A program made the position numbers and the translations under genes. Under the pieces are notes generated by a model that had not been told where the DNA came from, ran no database searches, and was given only the letters and a program-made list of their open reading frames with translations. From positions 124,001 to 188,000 of the forward strand of contig NZ_CANMUW010000001.1 of assembly GCF_947501225.1 (NCBI RefSeq): a stretch of DNA of 64,000 nucleotides. The letters are read 5' to 3'. Shown in pieces: positions 48,793 to 57,987 of this stretch (position 1 is the stretch's first letter; each line of letters starts with the position of its first letter). The DNA is from an uncultured Shewanella sp. (GTDB taxonomy: Bacteria > Pseudomonadota > Gammaproteobacteria > Enterobacterales > Shewanellaceae).

Positions 48793-50178
48793 CTAGAAAA
48801 CGATGTGAGCAACACCTGCGATGACAGGCAGAGTGACTAAGGTTCTTAAGATGAATACCACGAAAAGCTCGAAGATATTGACCGGAATTTTACTGCCAAG
48901 GAGCAGTGCGCCGACCTCACTCATATAGATAAGCTGAGTGACCGACATGGCTGCAATGATAAAACGTGTCATGTCTGACTCAATTGAACTTGCCAGGATT
49001 GAAGGTATGAACATATCGGCAAAGCCAACAACTATGGTTTTAGAGGCTTCGGTCGCCTCGGGAACCTGCAACAGCTCGAGTAGCGGGATGAAAGGCATGC
49101 CCAGATAATCGAATATTGGCGTGTACTCTGCGATGATCAGTGCCACAGTACCTATTGCCATGACCACAGGTATGACACCGAACACCATATCGATGACATT
49201 TTTAAGGCCGTCGATCAGCGTGTGCTTGATTCCACCGGCTTTCGATGCCTTATTGAGTGCCTGATCTAAGCCCCAGGAAAAAACACCATGGCCGGCCGGG
49301 ATCACCTCGTCATCGGCGTGTCTTGGTGTGTCGTCAATATATTTGTCCTTTTTCCAGCAAAGCGGAGGCAGCTTAGGCACAATGATGGCAGCCATAATAC
49401 CTGCAAGACATACGGTTAAGTAGAAAGGCACAAACAGGTGCTCAAGCCTTACCTGTGAGATAACGACCAGAGAGAAGGTGATCGAAACGGCCGAAAAGGT
49501 GGTGCCAATCACTGCGGCTTCTCTCTGTGTGTAGAAGCGTGACTCATATTGTTTGCTGGTCATCAAGATCCCTACACTACCGTCACCAAGCCAGGAAGCC
49601 ATACAGTCGATAGCACTGCGGCCCGGCAGGTTGAATACGGGTCTCATGATCTTGGTTAGCATGGTACCGAAAAGTTCTAACAGGCCAAAGTTGAGTAGCA
49701 GAGGTAACAACATTCCGGCGAAGATAAATACACAGAACAGTACGGGCAGAAGGTCGTTTAACACCAGGGCTCCTGTATCTCCTGAGCGAATGGCTTCGGG
49801 GCCAATATCTGAAAATGTCAGCAAGATAAACACTGCACCCAACACGCGGGTTAATAACCACATAGGTGAGACATTAAGCAGTGAGTTTAAGAAGAGATTG
49901 TTCTTGATAACCGTCGGTTTCACCAATTTAGTGATGACAGAGGCAAGAGCGGTGAAAACGACCACGCCGGTCACAATTGCGGTCAATGCATCACCAAGGA
50001 AAGCTTGCAGACCTTTAGAAACGATAGCGATAGGAATGGTTATCGCATCCTGATAGCTGATGGGCGTCATAAATAGTAAAAGCCCTATCAATGACGGAAT
50101 AATAAATGTCAGTATCGTCTTTATGTTATGGGGTTGTTTTTCAGCCACTTTTTTTACTCTAAAATGTCGATTTAGCAC
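48793..50178 (-). CDS. YjiH-family nucleoside-recognition (GATE) membrane protein
   Basis: A 461-residue polytopic protein with about ten hydrophobic segments. It resembles YjiH and other nucleoside-recognition/GATE-domain proteins (e.g. LLTRVLGAVFILLTFSDIGPEAI, IDCMASWLGDGSVGILMTSKQYES, VGFADMFIPSILASSIESDMTRFIIA). Transport substrate unknown. Start ATG 50178. The 320-base upstream gap is AT-rich with no gene. Confidence 0.8.
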   Translation of the reverse strand: MLNRHFRVKKVAEKQPHNIKTILTFIIPSLIGLLLFMTPISYQDAITIPIAIVSKGLQAFLGDALTAIVTGVVVFTALASVITKLVKPTVIKNNLFLNSLLNVSPMWLLTRVLGAVFILLTFSDIGPEAIRSGDTGALVLNDLLPVLFCVFIFAGMLLPLLLNFGLLELFGTMLTKIMRPVFNLPGRSAIDCMASWLGDGSVGILMTSKQYESRFYTQREAAVIGTTFSAVSITFSLVVISQVRLEHLFVPFYLTVCLAGIMAAIIVPKLPPLCWKKDKYIDDTPRHADDEVIPAGHGVFSWGLDQALNKASKAGGIKHTLIDGLKNVIDMVFGVIPVVMAIGTVALIIAEYTPIFDYLGMPFIPLLELLQVPEATEASKTIVVGFADMFIPSILASSIESDMTRFIIAAMSVTQLIYMSEVGALLLGSKIPVNIFELFVVFILRTLVTLPVIAGVAHIVF

Positions 50179-50463
50179 AATTGCAACAAGTTTACATGCT
50201 ATTCAGCTTCAGCGTTTCTCTGAATAGCCATTCAAATTAAGGGGGGCAAGATTACTCCCATAATTAGAGTATGTAAATCCTTTCTGTGACGGTGTTAGTT
50301 TGATCATCGCCGGAGAATAGTTATTGCATCTTTTTGATTATTTATATTGTAACTCAATGACAGGATGATGTACTAGCTACTTTTGTGTAAAAAACTTGTT
50401 AAAACATGTGGATGCAAATGTTTTTTTCAGTGTGACCCGTTGTACTATTTTCTTTTGATGAGG

Positions 50464-50492
50464 TAAAACGGCATGAATAGGCTTCATGCCGT
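50464..50492 (-). terminator. Terminator after the Aer-like chemoreceptor gene
   Basis: Minus-strand ACGGCATGAA-GCCTA-TTCATGCCGT followed by TTTT, eight bases past the stop of the chemoreceptor gene. Confidence 0.75.
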
Positions 50493-50499
50493 GATTAAA

Positions 50500-52044
50500 T
50501 TAGCCGAAGGTGTCTCTCATGCTCTTAGCTTTATCGGCATTTATTTTTAAATTTACCACCGAGGCCTCTACGCTATGAACGGCTTGTAAGTTGTCACTGC
50601 TTGCCTGGCTAATGGCGTCGATATTGATATTTACCTCATCGATCACCTTCTTTTGCTGATCGGCTGCGATTGAATTTTGCTTTGCCAGTGAATGAATGGT
50701 ACCTATGGCCTGGTATATGGCGTCGACTTTTATCGCCGAATGTTCGGTGTCAGAGGCGCAGTTTCTAGCCTGTTCCCGGCAGCTGTCCATCTGTGAAGTC
50801 CAGTGACTTATCATGGTGAACATCATATCGATACTGGTGGAGATACTACTGGTTGACTGCTGAGTTCTATTTGAAAGGGCTCTCACCTCATCGGCGACAA
50901 CGGCAAATCCGCGACCCTGTTCCCCGGCCCTTGCAGCTTCTATGGCCGCATTGAGTGCCAATAAGTTTGTCTGTTCGGCGATGGCGTTAATCTCTGACAT
51001 CTGACTCGCGACCCGTTTAGCCTCCTCGTTTAGCTGATGGGCATTAGCTGCAGCATCGGTGACGGTTTGAGTCAGCTTGCCAATATTGTCGGTGTTTGTC
51101 TGCATCATGGTATGGCTATCGAGACAGAGTCCGTAGGTATCTTCTATGCTATGTGATGTGGAGAGGGTGTTATTTGCCACTTCTCCCAGATTTGAGGTCA
51201 TCTGTTCCATGGCATCTGCCATCTGCTTGACCTGGACACTTTCCTGGCTCAAGCCTGAGTGGGTTTGCTTTGCAGCTATCACAAGTCTATCTGCAATCTG
51301 ATCGATATGATCGGCATTATCTTGCGCGCGCCCCAAAACCCCCTGTAGCTTGGCTTTTTGCATCATCATCTGAAAGCCCAGCAGTGAAGAGGTGTCATTA
51401 CCACAATAGATAAAGCGGCTGACTGAGTCGTAATCCCGCTTCATCTTCATCAAGTTAGCCGGTACACGAAATGCCTCGTCATAGAAGATGGCGAGGTTGA
51501 TCGCCATCAGTACAGCACCGGCTGCGATAACTCCCCAGCCCCAGAGCGCGCCGGCGATAAGCAGGCCGCTGGTTGTGCAGAGCGCCGATAACAGTCGTTT
51601 CTGGTTTAAACTCAGGGCGGTATCAATATTTTTCCCATCTTTTAAACGTCTATATAGCCGCTCGGCTTGTCGAATAAGGCTTGGATTGGCCGCAATGCGA
51701 ACCGATTGATAGCCGATAATCTTACCATTTTCGAACAGGGGCGAGACAAAGGCATCGACCCAATAGAAACGTCCATCCTTACAGCGGTTTTTAACCACGC
51801 CACGCCAGGACTGTCCTGACTTGAGCTTACTCCATAGCTCTTCGAAGGCGGCCCGAGGCATATCCGGGTGCCGAACCAGATTATGATTATGGCCGATGAG
51901 TTCGGCTTCGCTATAACCTGATATCTCAATGAACTTCTGGTTAGCGTAGGTTATCACTCCATGTTTGTCGGTATTGGAGATCAGTTCGTCTCCATTGAGA
52001 AGTTTAACCTCTTCATTGGATAGGTTATCTCTATTTGAGGGCAT
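50500..52044 (-). CDS. PAS-containing, Aer-like methyl-accepting chemotaxis protein
   Basis: A 514-residue receptor. N-terminal PAS domain (about 20-115, [33 protein letters not shown], close to the Aer PAS with its conserved N-x-V-R-H-P-D), a paired hydrophobic anchor (about 150-190) without a large periplasmic domain, then the signalling domain with the hairpin tip [38 protein letters not shown] (about 352-389). Likely senses redox or energy state through a PAS-bound cofactor. The 374-base upstream gap holds no supported gene. Confidence 0.92.
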   Translation of the reverse strand: MPSNRDNLSNEEVKLLNGDELISNTDKHGVITYANQKFIEISGYSEAELIGHNHNLVRHPDMPRAAFEELWSKLKSGQSWRGVVKNRCKDGRFYWVDAFVSPLFENGKIIGYQSVRIAANPSLIRQAERLYRRLKDGKNIDTALSLNQKRLLSALCTTSGLLIAGALWGWGVIAAGAVLMAINLAIFYDEAFRVPANLMKMKRDYDSVSRFIYCGNDTSSLLGFQMMMQKAKLQGVLGRAQDNADHIDQIADRLVIAAKQTHSGLSQESVQVKQMADAMEQMTSNLGEVANNTLSTSHSIEDTYGLCLDSHTMMQTNTDNIGKLTQTVTDAAANAHQLNEEAKRVASQMSEINAIAEQTNLLALNAAIEAARAGEQGRGFAVVADEVRALSNRTQQSTSSISTSIDMMFTMISHWTSQMDSCREQARNCASDTEHSAIKVDAIYQAIGTIHSLAKQNSIAADQQKKVIDEVNINIDAISQASSDNLQAVHSVEASVVNLKINADKAKSMRDTFG

Positions 52045-52418
52045 GGGTATCTCCGTTCAGAACAGCTTAATCTAAAGCAGATTGTTTTTATTTTTTTTGC
52101 AATTATACTACTCATGTCACTGTTTTGTTGAGTTTTTGCGTGCTAGGTGTACCATAATTATTTTTTACTCAATGCAAAAAAGTCGATATCACTTTGCGTA
52201 CGAGTTTTACTTTATCTGTTATCTGAGAAATCTGTGTTTCCTAGTCATTGTGACTGAAAATTTGTTTTTTATGCCGGTGTTAAAGTAGGTTGGTCAGCTA
52301 ATGATCGGGTTTATCAGGCGGCTCGTAAGGGAGTTGTAAGAAATCTGAGCTAGACCTCGTTAATAAAACCTGCTTCCATATATGTTATTAGCCTACTGTT
52401 TTAGTGAACTAAGGGAAT

Positions 52419-53114
52419 ATGATAGAGAAGAGTAAAAAGCTAACCAGCCTTGCGTTTAAGTTCGGGGCGCTTGGAATTGTCGGGCTTTTGATTGGCATCA
52501 TTCTATCTGCCATAGGTTTTCAGGACTTCGAGGGGAATAATTTCAATTTCTTCAACCATACCCTGAGTGAACTTGGTCAGTATGGCCACTCCACTTTTGC
52601 GGTGGTGATCAATGGTGGCCTATTCTTCGGCAGTTTAAGCCTGATCTTATATTGCCTCTTCTCGATACAACTGATCGACAGCAAGTTGCTCTACTCTCTG
52701 TTTCTCTCCCTTGTTTTTACCTTCATCTCCCTGGCGGCAACAGGACTGTTTCCTGTGAATGTGTATCATCTGCATACCATGGCCATTAAGTACTTTTTCT
52801 ATTTTGGTACGGTCAGCTCTCTCCTCTACCTTGTGTACCTGTTGATGAAGGGGAGGGTGTTTTATTCTCTATGGAATGCGATCACCGGGCTGCTAACCTT
52901 CATCAGCTTTTTAGCTTTTCTGTTACTGTCCCACATGGATTTAGGTTTAATTTCAGGGGATAAGCACTTTTACCAAGAGATGGTGATGCAGTTACCCAGG
53001 CCCGATATTTGGTGGCCGGCTACGCTGGAGTGGCTGAGTCTTGCCCTGTTTATGTTGTGGGGGGCAGGCATGGTACGGAGCCTGAGGCATCAAGATGAGG
53101 TGGATCAGGTCTAA
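52419..53114 (+). CDS. DUF998-like membrane protein
   Basis: A 231-residue protein with about six hydrophobic segments (starting near residues 15, 61, 85, 125, 156 and 204) and the conserved-looking loop NFFNHTLSELGQYGHST after the first helix. This layout matches DUF998-type integral membrane proteins. Function unknown. Ends in a charged tail (RHQDEVDQV). Convergent with ubiV. Confidence 0.65.
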   Translation: MIEKSKKLTSLAFKFGALGIVGLLIGIILSAIGFQDFEGNNFNFFNHTLSELGQYGHSTFAVVINGGLFFGSLSLILYCLFSIQLIDSKLLYSLFLSLVFTFISLAATGLFPVNVYHLHTMAIKYFFYFGTVSSLLYLVYLLMKGRVFYSLWNAITGLLTFISFLAFLLLSHMDLGLISGDKHFYQEMVMQLPRPDIWWPATLEWLSLALFMLWGAGMVRSLRHQDEVDQV

Positions 53115-53147
53115 AGCGACGCTATGCGCCGCCTTAGTGACTCTATC

Positions 53148-54008
53148 TTAATCCAGCCTGGTAAATCCGGCTTCCTGATGCCAATAGCCGTTGCAGTGAG
53201 CGGCAGTTGTTGTCACGGCTTGCGAATCTTGGTTTTCAAATAGTTGCTCAGCCTTTTTGATACATCCCATACCCGATGGTGAGACCCTAAAGTAATCTAC
53301 TCCCATCTTTCTCATCACATCTATCTCTGGCGAAAGGTCGATACTCGCAGCCGACTGTGTCTGTATTCCGTTTAACCTCAACAGGGGTTGAGACTCCTGG
53401 GTTTGGGCCAAGAGCCCCTTGGGATTAGATATGCAGATAGTTTGACACTTATCCTTTGCCAGCCCTTGATGACGGGCGGTAAAGCAGCGTGCAGAGAGCG
53501 CAAGAGGGAGGTAACCATGGCCGAAGACCTCTACCTCGAATGCCGGTTTCTCTTCCGAAATCACCGTATTAAGCCAGTTTTTAGAGAGTTCCACGGGCAT
53601 CACGAACCGCTGCATGCCCCAGGTATGCAGTTTTTTCAAACTGGCCAGGTTGTAGTTATTGACCGTAGGCCCACAGACAAACGGCAGCCCTCTCTCCTTT
53701 GCCGCCTGCACTGCTCCCATATCATTGGCTTCGATGATAAATTCGCCATTATCGACCTGGCGCTTCAACTCACTATATTCTGAGGGGGCTTCAAGCAGGG
53801 CCAAGGTTGAGATGACGACCTCTTTACCTGACTCTCTCAATATATTGGCTAATTCCATATAGTCTGAAAATTTAACTTCCCGCCTGCGGCTGCATATGGT
53901 TTCACCCAGGTAAACCAATGGGATCGAACTATCGGCAACGGATCTGTAAAATTCCATTACCTTATCTTTAGGCCAGCAATAAAGCAGAGGGCCGAGTGAT
54001 GCTTTCAT
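53148..54008 (-). CDS. ubiV: UbiV, O2-independent ubiquinone biosynthesis (U32 family)
   Basis: Partner of UbiU in oxygen-independent ring hydroxylation. 286 residues. The cysteines expected to hold a 4Fe-4S cluster are present: one in ICSRRREVK (about 40) and three in ARCFTARHQGLAKDKCQTIC (about 174-193). Start ATG 54008 gives MKASLGPLLYCWPK, as in E. coli YhbV. The longer frame to 54044 would overlap ubiU. Starts 32 bases after the ubiU stop. Confidence 0.93.
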   Translation of the reverse strand: MKASLGPLLYCWPKDKVMEFYRSVADSSIPLVYLGETICSRRREVKFSDYMELANILRESGKEVVISTLALLEAPSEYSELKRQVDNGEFIIEANDMGAVQAAKERGLPFVCGPTVNNYNLASLKKLHTWGMQRFVMPVELSKNWLNTVISEEKPAFEVEVFGHGYLPLALSARCFTARHQGLAKDKCQTICISNPKGLLAQTQESQPLLRLNGIQTQSAASIDLSPEIDVMRKMGVDYFRVSPSGMGCIKKAEQLFENQDSQAVTTTAAHCNGYWHQEAGFTRLD

Positions 54009-54040
54009 TTTATTATTCCTGTGTTCGAGCACCGATTTGA

Positions 54041-55042
54041 TCACTGCCAGGTACGTTCATAGGCACCGAGCGTGGTGGTTTGTCCTTCGGATACTTTCGA
54101 GAGGGCTCTGTCCCACTCGGCTTGTGTTTGGTAATTCTGAGGATCTCTCAGATAGGTATCGATTGCATTGCGCCACACTCTCGTCACCTGCTCCACATAA
54201 GCGGGACTACGCTGTCTGCCCTCAATTTTTAACGAGACAACATTCGCCTTAGCCAGTTCCGGCAACAGGCTCAAGGTGTTGAGGCTGGTCGGGGACTCCA
54301 GCAGGTGTGTTGGTGCACTGTCATCTTCGGTGATGTAGCGTCCCTTACAGACGACCGGGTAGCCCATCTGTTCATCTATGCCGGATTTATCGATTAACAC
54401 CTCATTGAGACGAGTTAACCTGTCTGCTCCCTCCTCCTGCCAACGCACATGTTTTGCCGGAGAGCAAGAGCCACCTGTATTGGGTGACTGACCAGTGACA
54501 TAGGATGAAAGATGACAGCGCCCCTCGGCCATGATGCAGAGGCTACCAAAGGCAAACACTTCCAGATCGACCGGCGTGACCTTGGCAAGATCTCTCACCT
54601 GTTTCATCGAAAGTACCCGTGGTAAAACCGCGCGTTCGATATTGAACTCCTCTTTGTAGAGGGTCAATGCGCCCAGGTTGGTCGCACTGGCCTGCACCGA
54701 AAGGTGAAGAGGCAGGTGAGGGTAGCGGCTATGAGCATAATCCAGCAGTGACAAGTCGGCCACAATCAGGGCGTCGACTCCGGTATTGGCCGCAATATCT
54801 ACAGCTTCATACCACCGCTGCTCTTCGCCGGGTTTGGGGAAGGTGTTGATGGTGAGGAAGATCTTTTTCCCCTGCTTCTTGGTAAATTGCGCCGCCTCTT
54901 GCAGCTTCTTAGGGGTAAAGTTCAGTCCCGCGAATGATCTGGCGTTAGTATCATTCTTCAGGCCCAAGTAGACCGCATCTGCACCGGCGTTCAGCGCCGT
55001 CTTCAGTGATGCCAAGTTACCTGCTGGACACAGCAGTTCCAT
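54041..55042 (-). CDS. ubiU: UbiU, O2-independent ubiquinone biosynthesis (U32 family)
   Basis: A 333-residue U32-family protein forming the UbiU-UbiV complex. N-terminus MELLCPAGNLASLKTAL and the cluster-type cysteines in CIMAEGRC, GGSCSP and PVVCKGRY are present. U32 signature EVFAFGSLCIMAEGRC (about 161-176). Start ATG 55042; an earlier in-frame codon at 55066 adds eight unsupported residues. Divergent from ubiT. Confidence 0.94.
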   Translation of the reverse strand: MELLCPAGNLASLKTALNAGADAVYLGLKNDTNARSFAGLNFTPKKLQEAAQFTKKQGKKIFLTINTFPKPGEEQRWYEAVDIAANTGVDALIVADLSLLDYAHSRYPHLPLHLSVQASATNLGALTLYKEEFNIERAVLPRVLSMKQVRDLAKVTPVDLEVFAFGSLCIMAEGRCHLSSYVTGQSPNTGGSCSPAKHVRWQEEGADRLTRLNEVLIDKSGIDEQMGYPVVCKGRYITEDDSAPTHLLESPTSLNTLSLLPELAKANVVSLKIEGRQRSPAYVEQVTRVWRNAIDTYLRDPQNYQTQAEWDRALSKVSEGQTTTLGAYERTWQ

Positions 55043-55107
55043 ATTCGTGCTCCGAAATACTCCCAAAATAAGAAAATGGATTTTAAAAGGGAATGGACAT
55101 CGAATAC

Positions 55108-55121
55108 TTGATATAAAACAT
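55108..55121. promoter_or_regulatory. Weak FNR-like site between ubiU and ubiT
   Basis: TTGAT-ATAA-AACAT has one perfect FNR half-site and a second half with two mismatches to TTGAT-N4-ATCAA. It lies in the divergent ubiU/ubiT gap. ubi genes for anaerobic synthesis are FNR-controlled in E. coli, which makes a site here plausible. Confidence 0.25.
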
Positions 55122-55216
55122 GTTTGCGATCATAAAATTTGGGTAAACTTATTCTCTTTTTTACTCTCCTGTTGTAGGTAGAGCGATGACTTCCTATGTT
55201 GAGGAGCGAGATTGAT

Positions 55217-55729
55217 ATGCAAACACCATTTCCCGGCAATGTAGCCAATCAGCTGTTAGAGCTGGGTCCTAAGTTAGTTCGCAGACCATTGGCCCTGGTG
55301 CCTTTTCGGATAAAGGCGGAGATTCTGGAGCGCTTGCTCGGATTACTTCTCGCTCAGCAAGCCATTGATGAGGAGCTTGATTTTCTACATGATAGTTGGG
55401 TCGCCATTCATGTCGAAGATATGGGGCTCGAGTTTGAGGTCAGTTTTGATGGGCGTTGGCAGGTCCGTCAACCTGCTAAAGCCGAGGTGACATTTACCGG
55501 TCAATCTAAAGAACTGCTACTGGTGGCTGCCGGTAAAGAGGATCCCGATACCCTGTTCTTTCAACGTAAACTATCTATCGAAGGCGATACTGAGTTGGGG
55601 CTGGAGGTTAAGAACCTGCTTCTGGGCATCGAATTCGATACTATGCCGTCTCCCATCAGGCATAGTATAGAGAAGTTAGCGCAGCTTATTCAGCAGCTAC
55701 AGCTCAAGGCAAATCCTGAAACGGCTTAA
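55217..55729 (+). CDS. ubiT: UbiT, SCP2-domain ubiquinone biosynthesis accessory factor
   Basis: A 170-residue SCP2-fold lipid-binding protein, third member of the O2-independent ubiquinone system. Segments VANQLLELGPKLVRRPLALVPFRIKAEILERLL and DLWV-like beta core (FEVSFDGRWQV, AEVTFTGQSKELLLVAAGKEDPDTLFFQRKLSIEGDTELGLEVKN) are typical of YhbT. Start ATG 55217 has GAGGAG ten bases upstream; ATG 55196 lacks one. Divergent to ubiU. Confidence 0.93.
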   Translation: MQTPFPGNVANQLLELGPKLVRRPLALVPFRIKAEILERLLGLLLAQQAIDEELDFLHDSWVAIHVEDMGLEFEVSFDGRWQVRQPAKAEVTFTGQSKELLLVAAGKEDPDTLFFQRKLSIEGDTELGLEVKNLLLGIEFDTMPSPIRHSIEKLAQLIQQLQLKANPETA

Positions 55730-55740
55730 GGCTGAACAGT

Positions 55741-55768
55741 AAAAACGGAACCCATTGGTTCCGTTTTT
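55741..55768 (+). terminator. Terminator after ubiT
   Basis: AAAAACGGAACC-CATT-GGTTCCGTTTTT, a perfect 12-base-pair stem 11 bases past the ubiT stop. Confidence 0.85.
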
Positions 55769-55908
55769 ATTGCGCGCTAACTATGCGATTCATGAGTTAA
55801 AAACCGGTATCGGACCTGTTCTACAAATTGTTATGGAAGCGCCTTTAACTCTTTAAAGCCGAAAGTTTTTTCTCTCTTTAAGTCCCATAACTTTTATTCG
55901 GAGACCCC

Positions 55909-57675
55909 ATGCGTGTCTTATTATTGGTAACTGCATTTAATGGATTAACCCAGCGTATCTTCGAGCAGTTGAAGTTTCAGGAGCACTCTGTGAGTGTGGT
56001 TTTTGGCACATGCGATGATGAAGTTCGCCATGCCGTCAATGAATTTCGCCCGGACCTCATTCTTTGCCCGTTTCTTAAACAGAGGATCGCAGATGATATC
56101 TGGAACAAGCACCTGTGTATCATTATTCACCCGGGGATCACCGGCGATCGCGGTCCCTCATCTCTGGATTGGGCCATCATAAATCGAGAGAGTGAGTGGG
56201 GGGTGACTGCGTTACAGGCCGACAGCGAGATGGATGCCGGCGATATCTGGTCAACGGGTAACTTTCCGATGCGCCCGGCCTCTAAAGCGAGTATCTATAG
56301 GCAGGAGGTGACTAAGATGGCGGCACACCTGGTTAGTGAGATACTCGATCAGTTTTCGCCACAGACGATAGACGGTGAGGTGCGCTGGCTCAACACAGGT
56401 TTTACTCCCGAGCCCCTGGATTACTCCCGAGCCGATGTGAGAGGAGAGTTGCGGCCACTGCTTAGGCAGCCCATGAGAGCGATAGATTGGCAAAGAGATA
56501 ACAGTCAAACCATTTTGGATAAGATCCGCGCCGCAGACAGCTTTCCCGGTGTTCTCGATGAGTTCTGTGGTCTGGAAGTGTATCTCTATGGTGCTCATAG
56601 TGAAGGGACACTCAGAGGGAGCAGGCCCAAGCAGATCATAGGTCAACGCCATGGGGCTATCTGTGTTTCCACTATCGATGGCGCCGTGTGGATCAGCCAT
56701 CTAAAACAGAAAAGAACCGTGTCGGAGCATTTTATAAAATTACCGGCTGCCTGGGTATTGGCTGGGGCTGTCGAGGAGGTACCAGAGCTGGATTTGCCGC
56801 TTCTGGCCGATAATGACTCCGATACCTTCTCCGAGATCACATATAGCGAGTCAAACAGGGTCGGCTATCTGTACTTCAATTTTCACAACGGCGCCATGGG
56901 CAGTGAGCAGTGCTATCGCTTACTCCAGGCCTATAACGAAGCACTTGAGCGGGATACCAGAGTATTAGTGCTCATGGGCGGCGAGGACTTCTTCTCTAAC
57001 GGTATCCACCTCAACCATATTGAGGCGGATGAAGATCAAGCCGGGTCATCCTGGACAAACATTAATGCCATAGACGATCTCATTAAAGCCATTGTGGAAA
57101 CGCGCAGTAAGCTCACCGTTGCCGCACTGAGAAATAATGCCGGGGCAGGAGGGGCTATGATGCCCTTAGCTTGTGACTATGTTTTTGCCCGGGACGGTGT
57201 GGTGCTCAATCCTCACTATAGGTCTATGGGGTTATATGGTTCCGAATATTGGACCTATACCCTACCGAAAAGAGTTGGTTTGGAGAAGGCGCTGGAGTTA
57301 ACCGAATCCTGTCTACCTCTGGGAGCACAGGCGGCTGCCAATATAGGCTTCATCGACACTGTCTTTCCTGAGGAGCCGACCGCCTATCGGTTTGAGTTGC
57401 AGAGGCATGTTGAGGAGCTTGCAGCGGAGCATCAGTTTGAGCAACTGCTCGCTAACAAGTGCCAAATGCGGGATCTCGATGAAGCCCTTAAGCCGTTAGC
57501 AAGTTATCGTCAGGAGGAGCTGGCTAGAATGGAGGAGTGCTTCTGGGGGGAAGGCTCGCAATATCATGAGAAACGAAGAAATTTTGTCTTTAAGATCGCC
57601 TGCGCTGCCACACCTGCTCACCTGATTAATTACTCTGATAAAGAGATCAAAAAACGGCACCTGTTATCTGCTTGA
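55909..57675 (+). CDS. hoxX: HoxX-like formyltransferase/crotonase fusion
   Basis: A 588-residue fusion. The N-terminal formyl-THF-binding domain carries HPGITGDRGPSSLDWAI (about 69-85) and DAGDIW (about 109-114). The C-terminal crotonase domain has GGEDFFSNGIHL (about 359-370), NNAGAGGAMMPLACDY (about 409-424) and LYGSEYWTY (about 443-451), the last being the HoxX-specific active-site region. HoxX makes CO from the formyl group via formyl-CoA for the active site of O2-tolerant [NiFe] hydrogenases. No hydrogenase or hyp genes are visible here. GGAGA precedes the ATG. Second choice: a relative using the same formyl chemistry for another purpose. Confidence 0.85.
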   Translation: MRVLLLVTAFNGLTQRIFEQLKFQEHSVSVVFGTCDDEVRHAVNEFRPDLILCPFLKQRIADDIWNKHLCIIIHPGITGDRGPSSLDWAIINRESEWGVTALQADSEMDAGDIWSTGNFPMRPASKASIYRQEVTKMAAHLVSEILDQFSPQTIDGEVRWLNTGFTPEPLDYSRADVRGELRPLLRQPMRAIDWQRDNSQTILDKIRAADSFPGVLDEFCGLEVYLYGAHSEGTLRGSRPKQIIGQRHGAICVSTIDGAVWISHLKQKRTVSEHFIKLPAAWVLAGAVEEVPELDLPLLADNDSDTFSEITYSESNRVGYLYFNFHNGAMGSEQCYRLLQAYNEALERDTRVLVLMGGEDFFSNGIHLNHIEADEDQAGSSWTNINAIDDLIKAIVETRSKLTVAALRNNAGAGGAMMPLACDYVFARDGVVLNPHYRSMGLYGSEYWTYTLPKRVGLEKALELTESCLPLGAQAAANIGFIDTVFPEEPTAYRFELQRHVEELAAEHQFEQLLANKCQMRDLDEALKPLASYRQEELARMEECFWGEGSQYHEKRRNFVFKIACAATPAHLINYSDKEIKKRHLLSA

Positions 57676-57702
57676 TGGGGACATTCGTGACGCAGCCAAC
57701 AT

Positions 57703-57730
57703 AAAGCCAGCTATCTAAGCTGGCTTTTAT
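57703..57730 (+). terminator. Terminator after the HoxX-like gene
   Basis: AAAGCCAGCT-ATCTA-AGCTGGCTTTT, about 28 bases past the stop. The rest of the 312-base gap before the next gene holds no gene. Confidence 0.8.
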
Positions 57731-57987
57731 CTATATTAAATGGGTTAAGACAATGTGGCTCACAGTTCCTGACACTCCTCCTTGGAGGAGGGAGGACTGG
57801 TGGTACGATGTGTTGTTAAGGCCATGTTGAGTTTGTGGGTATTGTTGTTGCGATTGCTCGTGTCGATGATGTTACCGGCTCTTCACCTTTTCCGGTAGGT
57901 GTGAATATTATCCCGTGGCCCTTAGTGTTATAACGGATTTCCACTCTAAGGTTATCGAGCAGATAAAAGCAACTGAGAGCAGGTTAC

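Noticed and set aside
49553..50053. 166-codon plus-strand open frame inside the YjiH-family gene
   Set aside because: Antisense shadow with no motif; the minus-strand membrane protein explains the sequence.
52082..52288. 68-codon frame in the gap before the DUF998-like gene
   Set aside because: Phe/Tyr/Cys-rich AT-driven translation, poor ribosome-binding site, no family resemblance.
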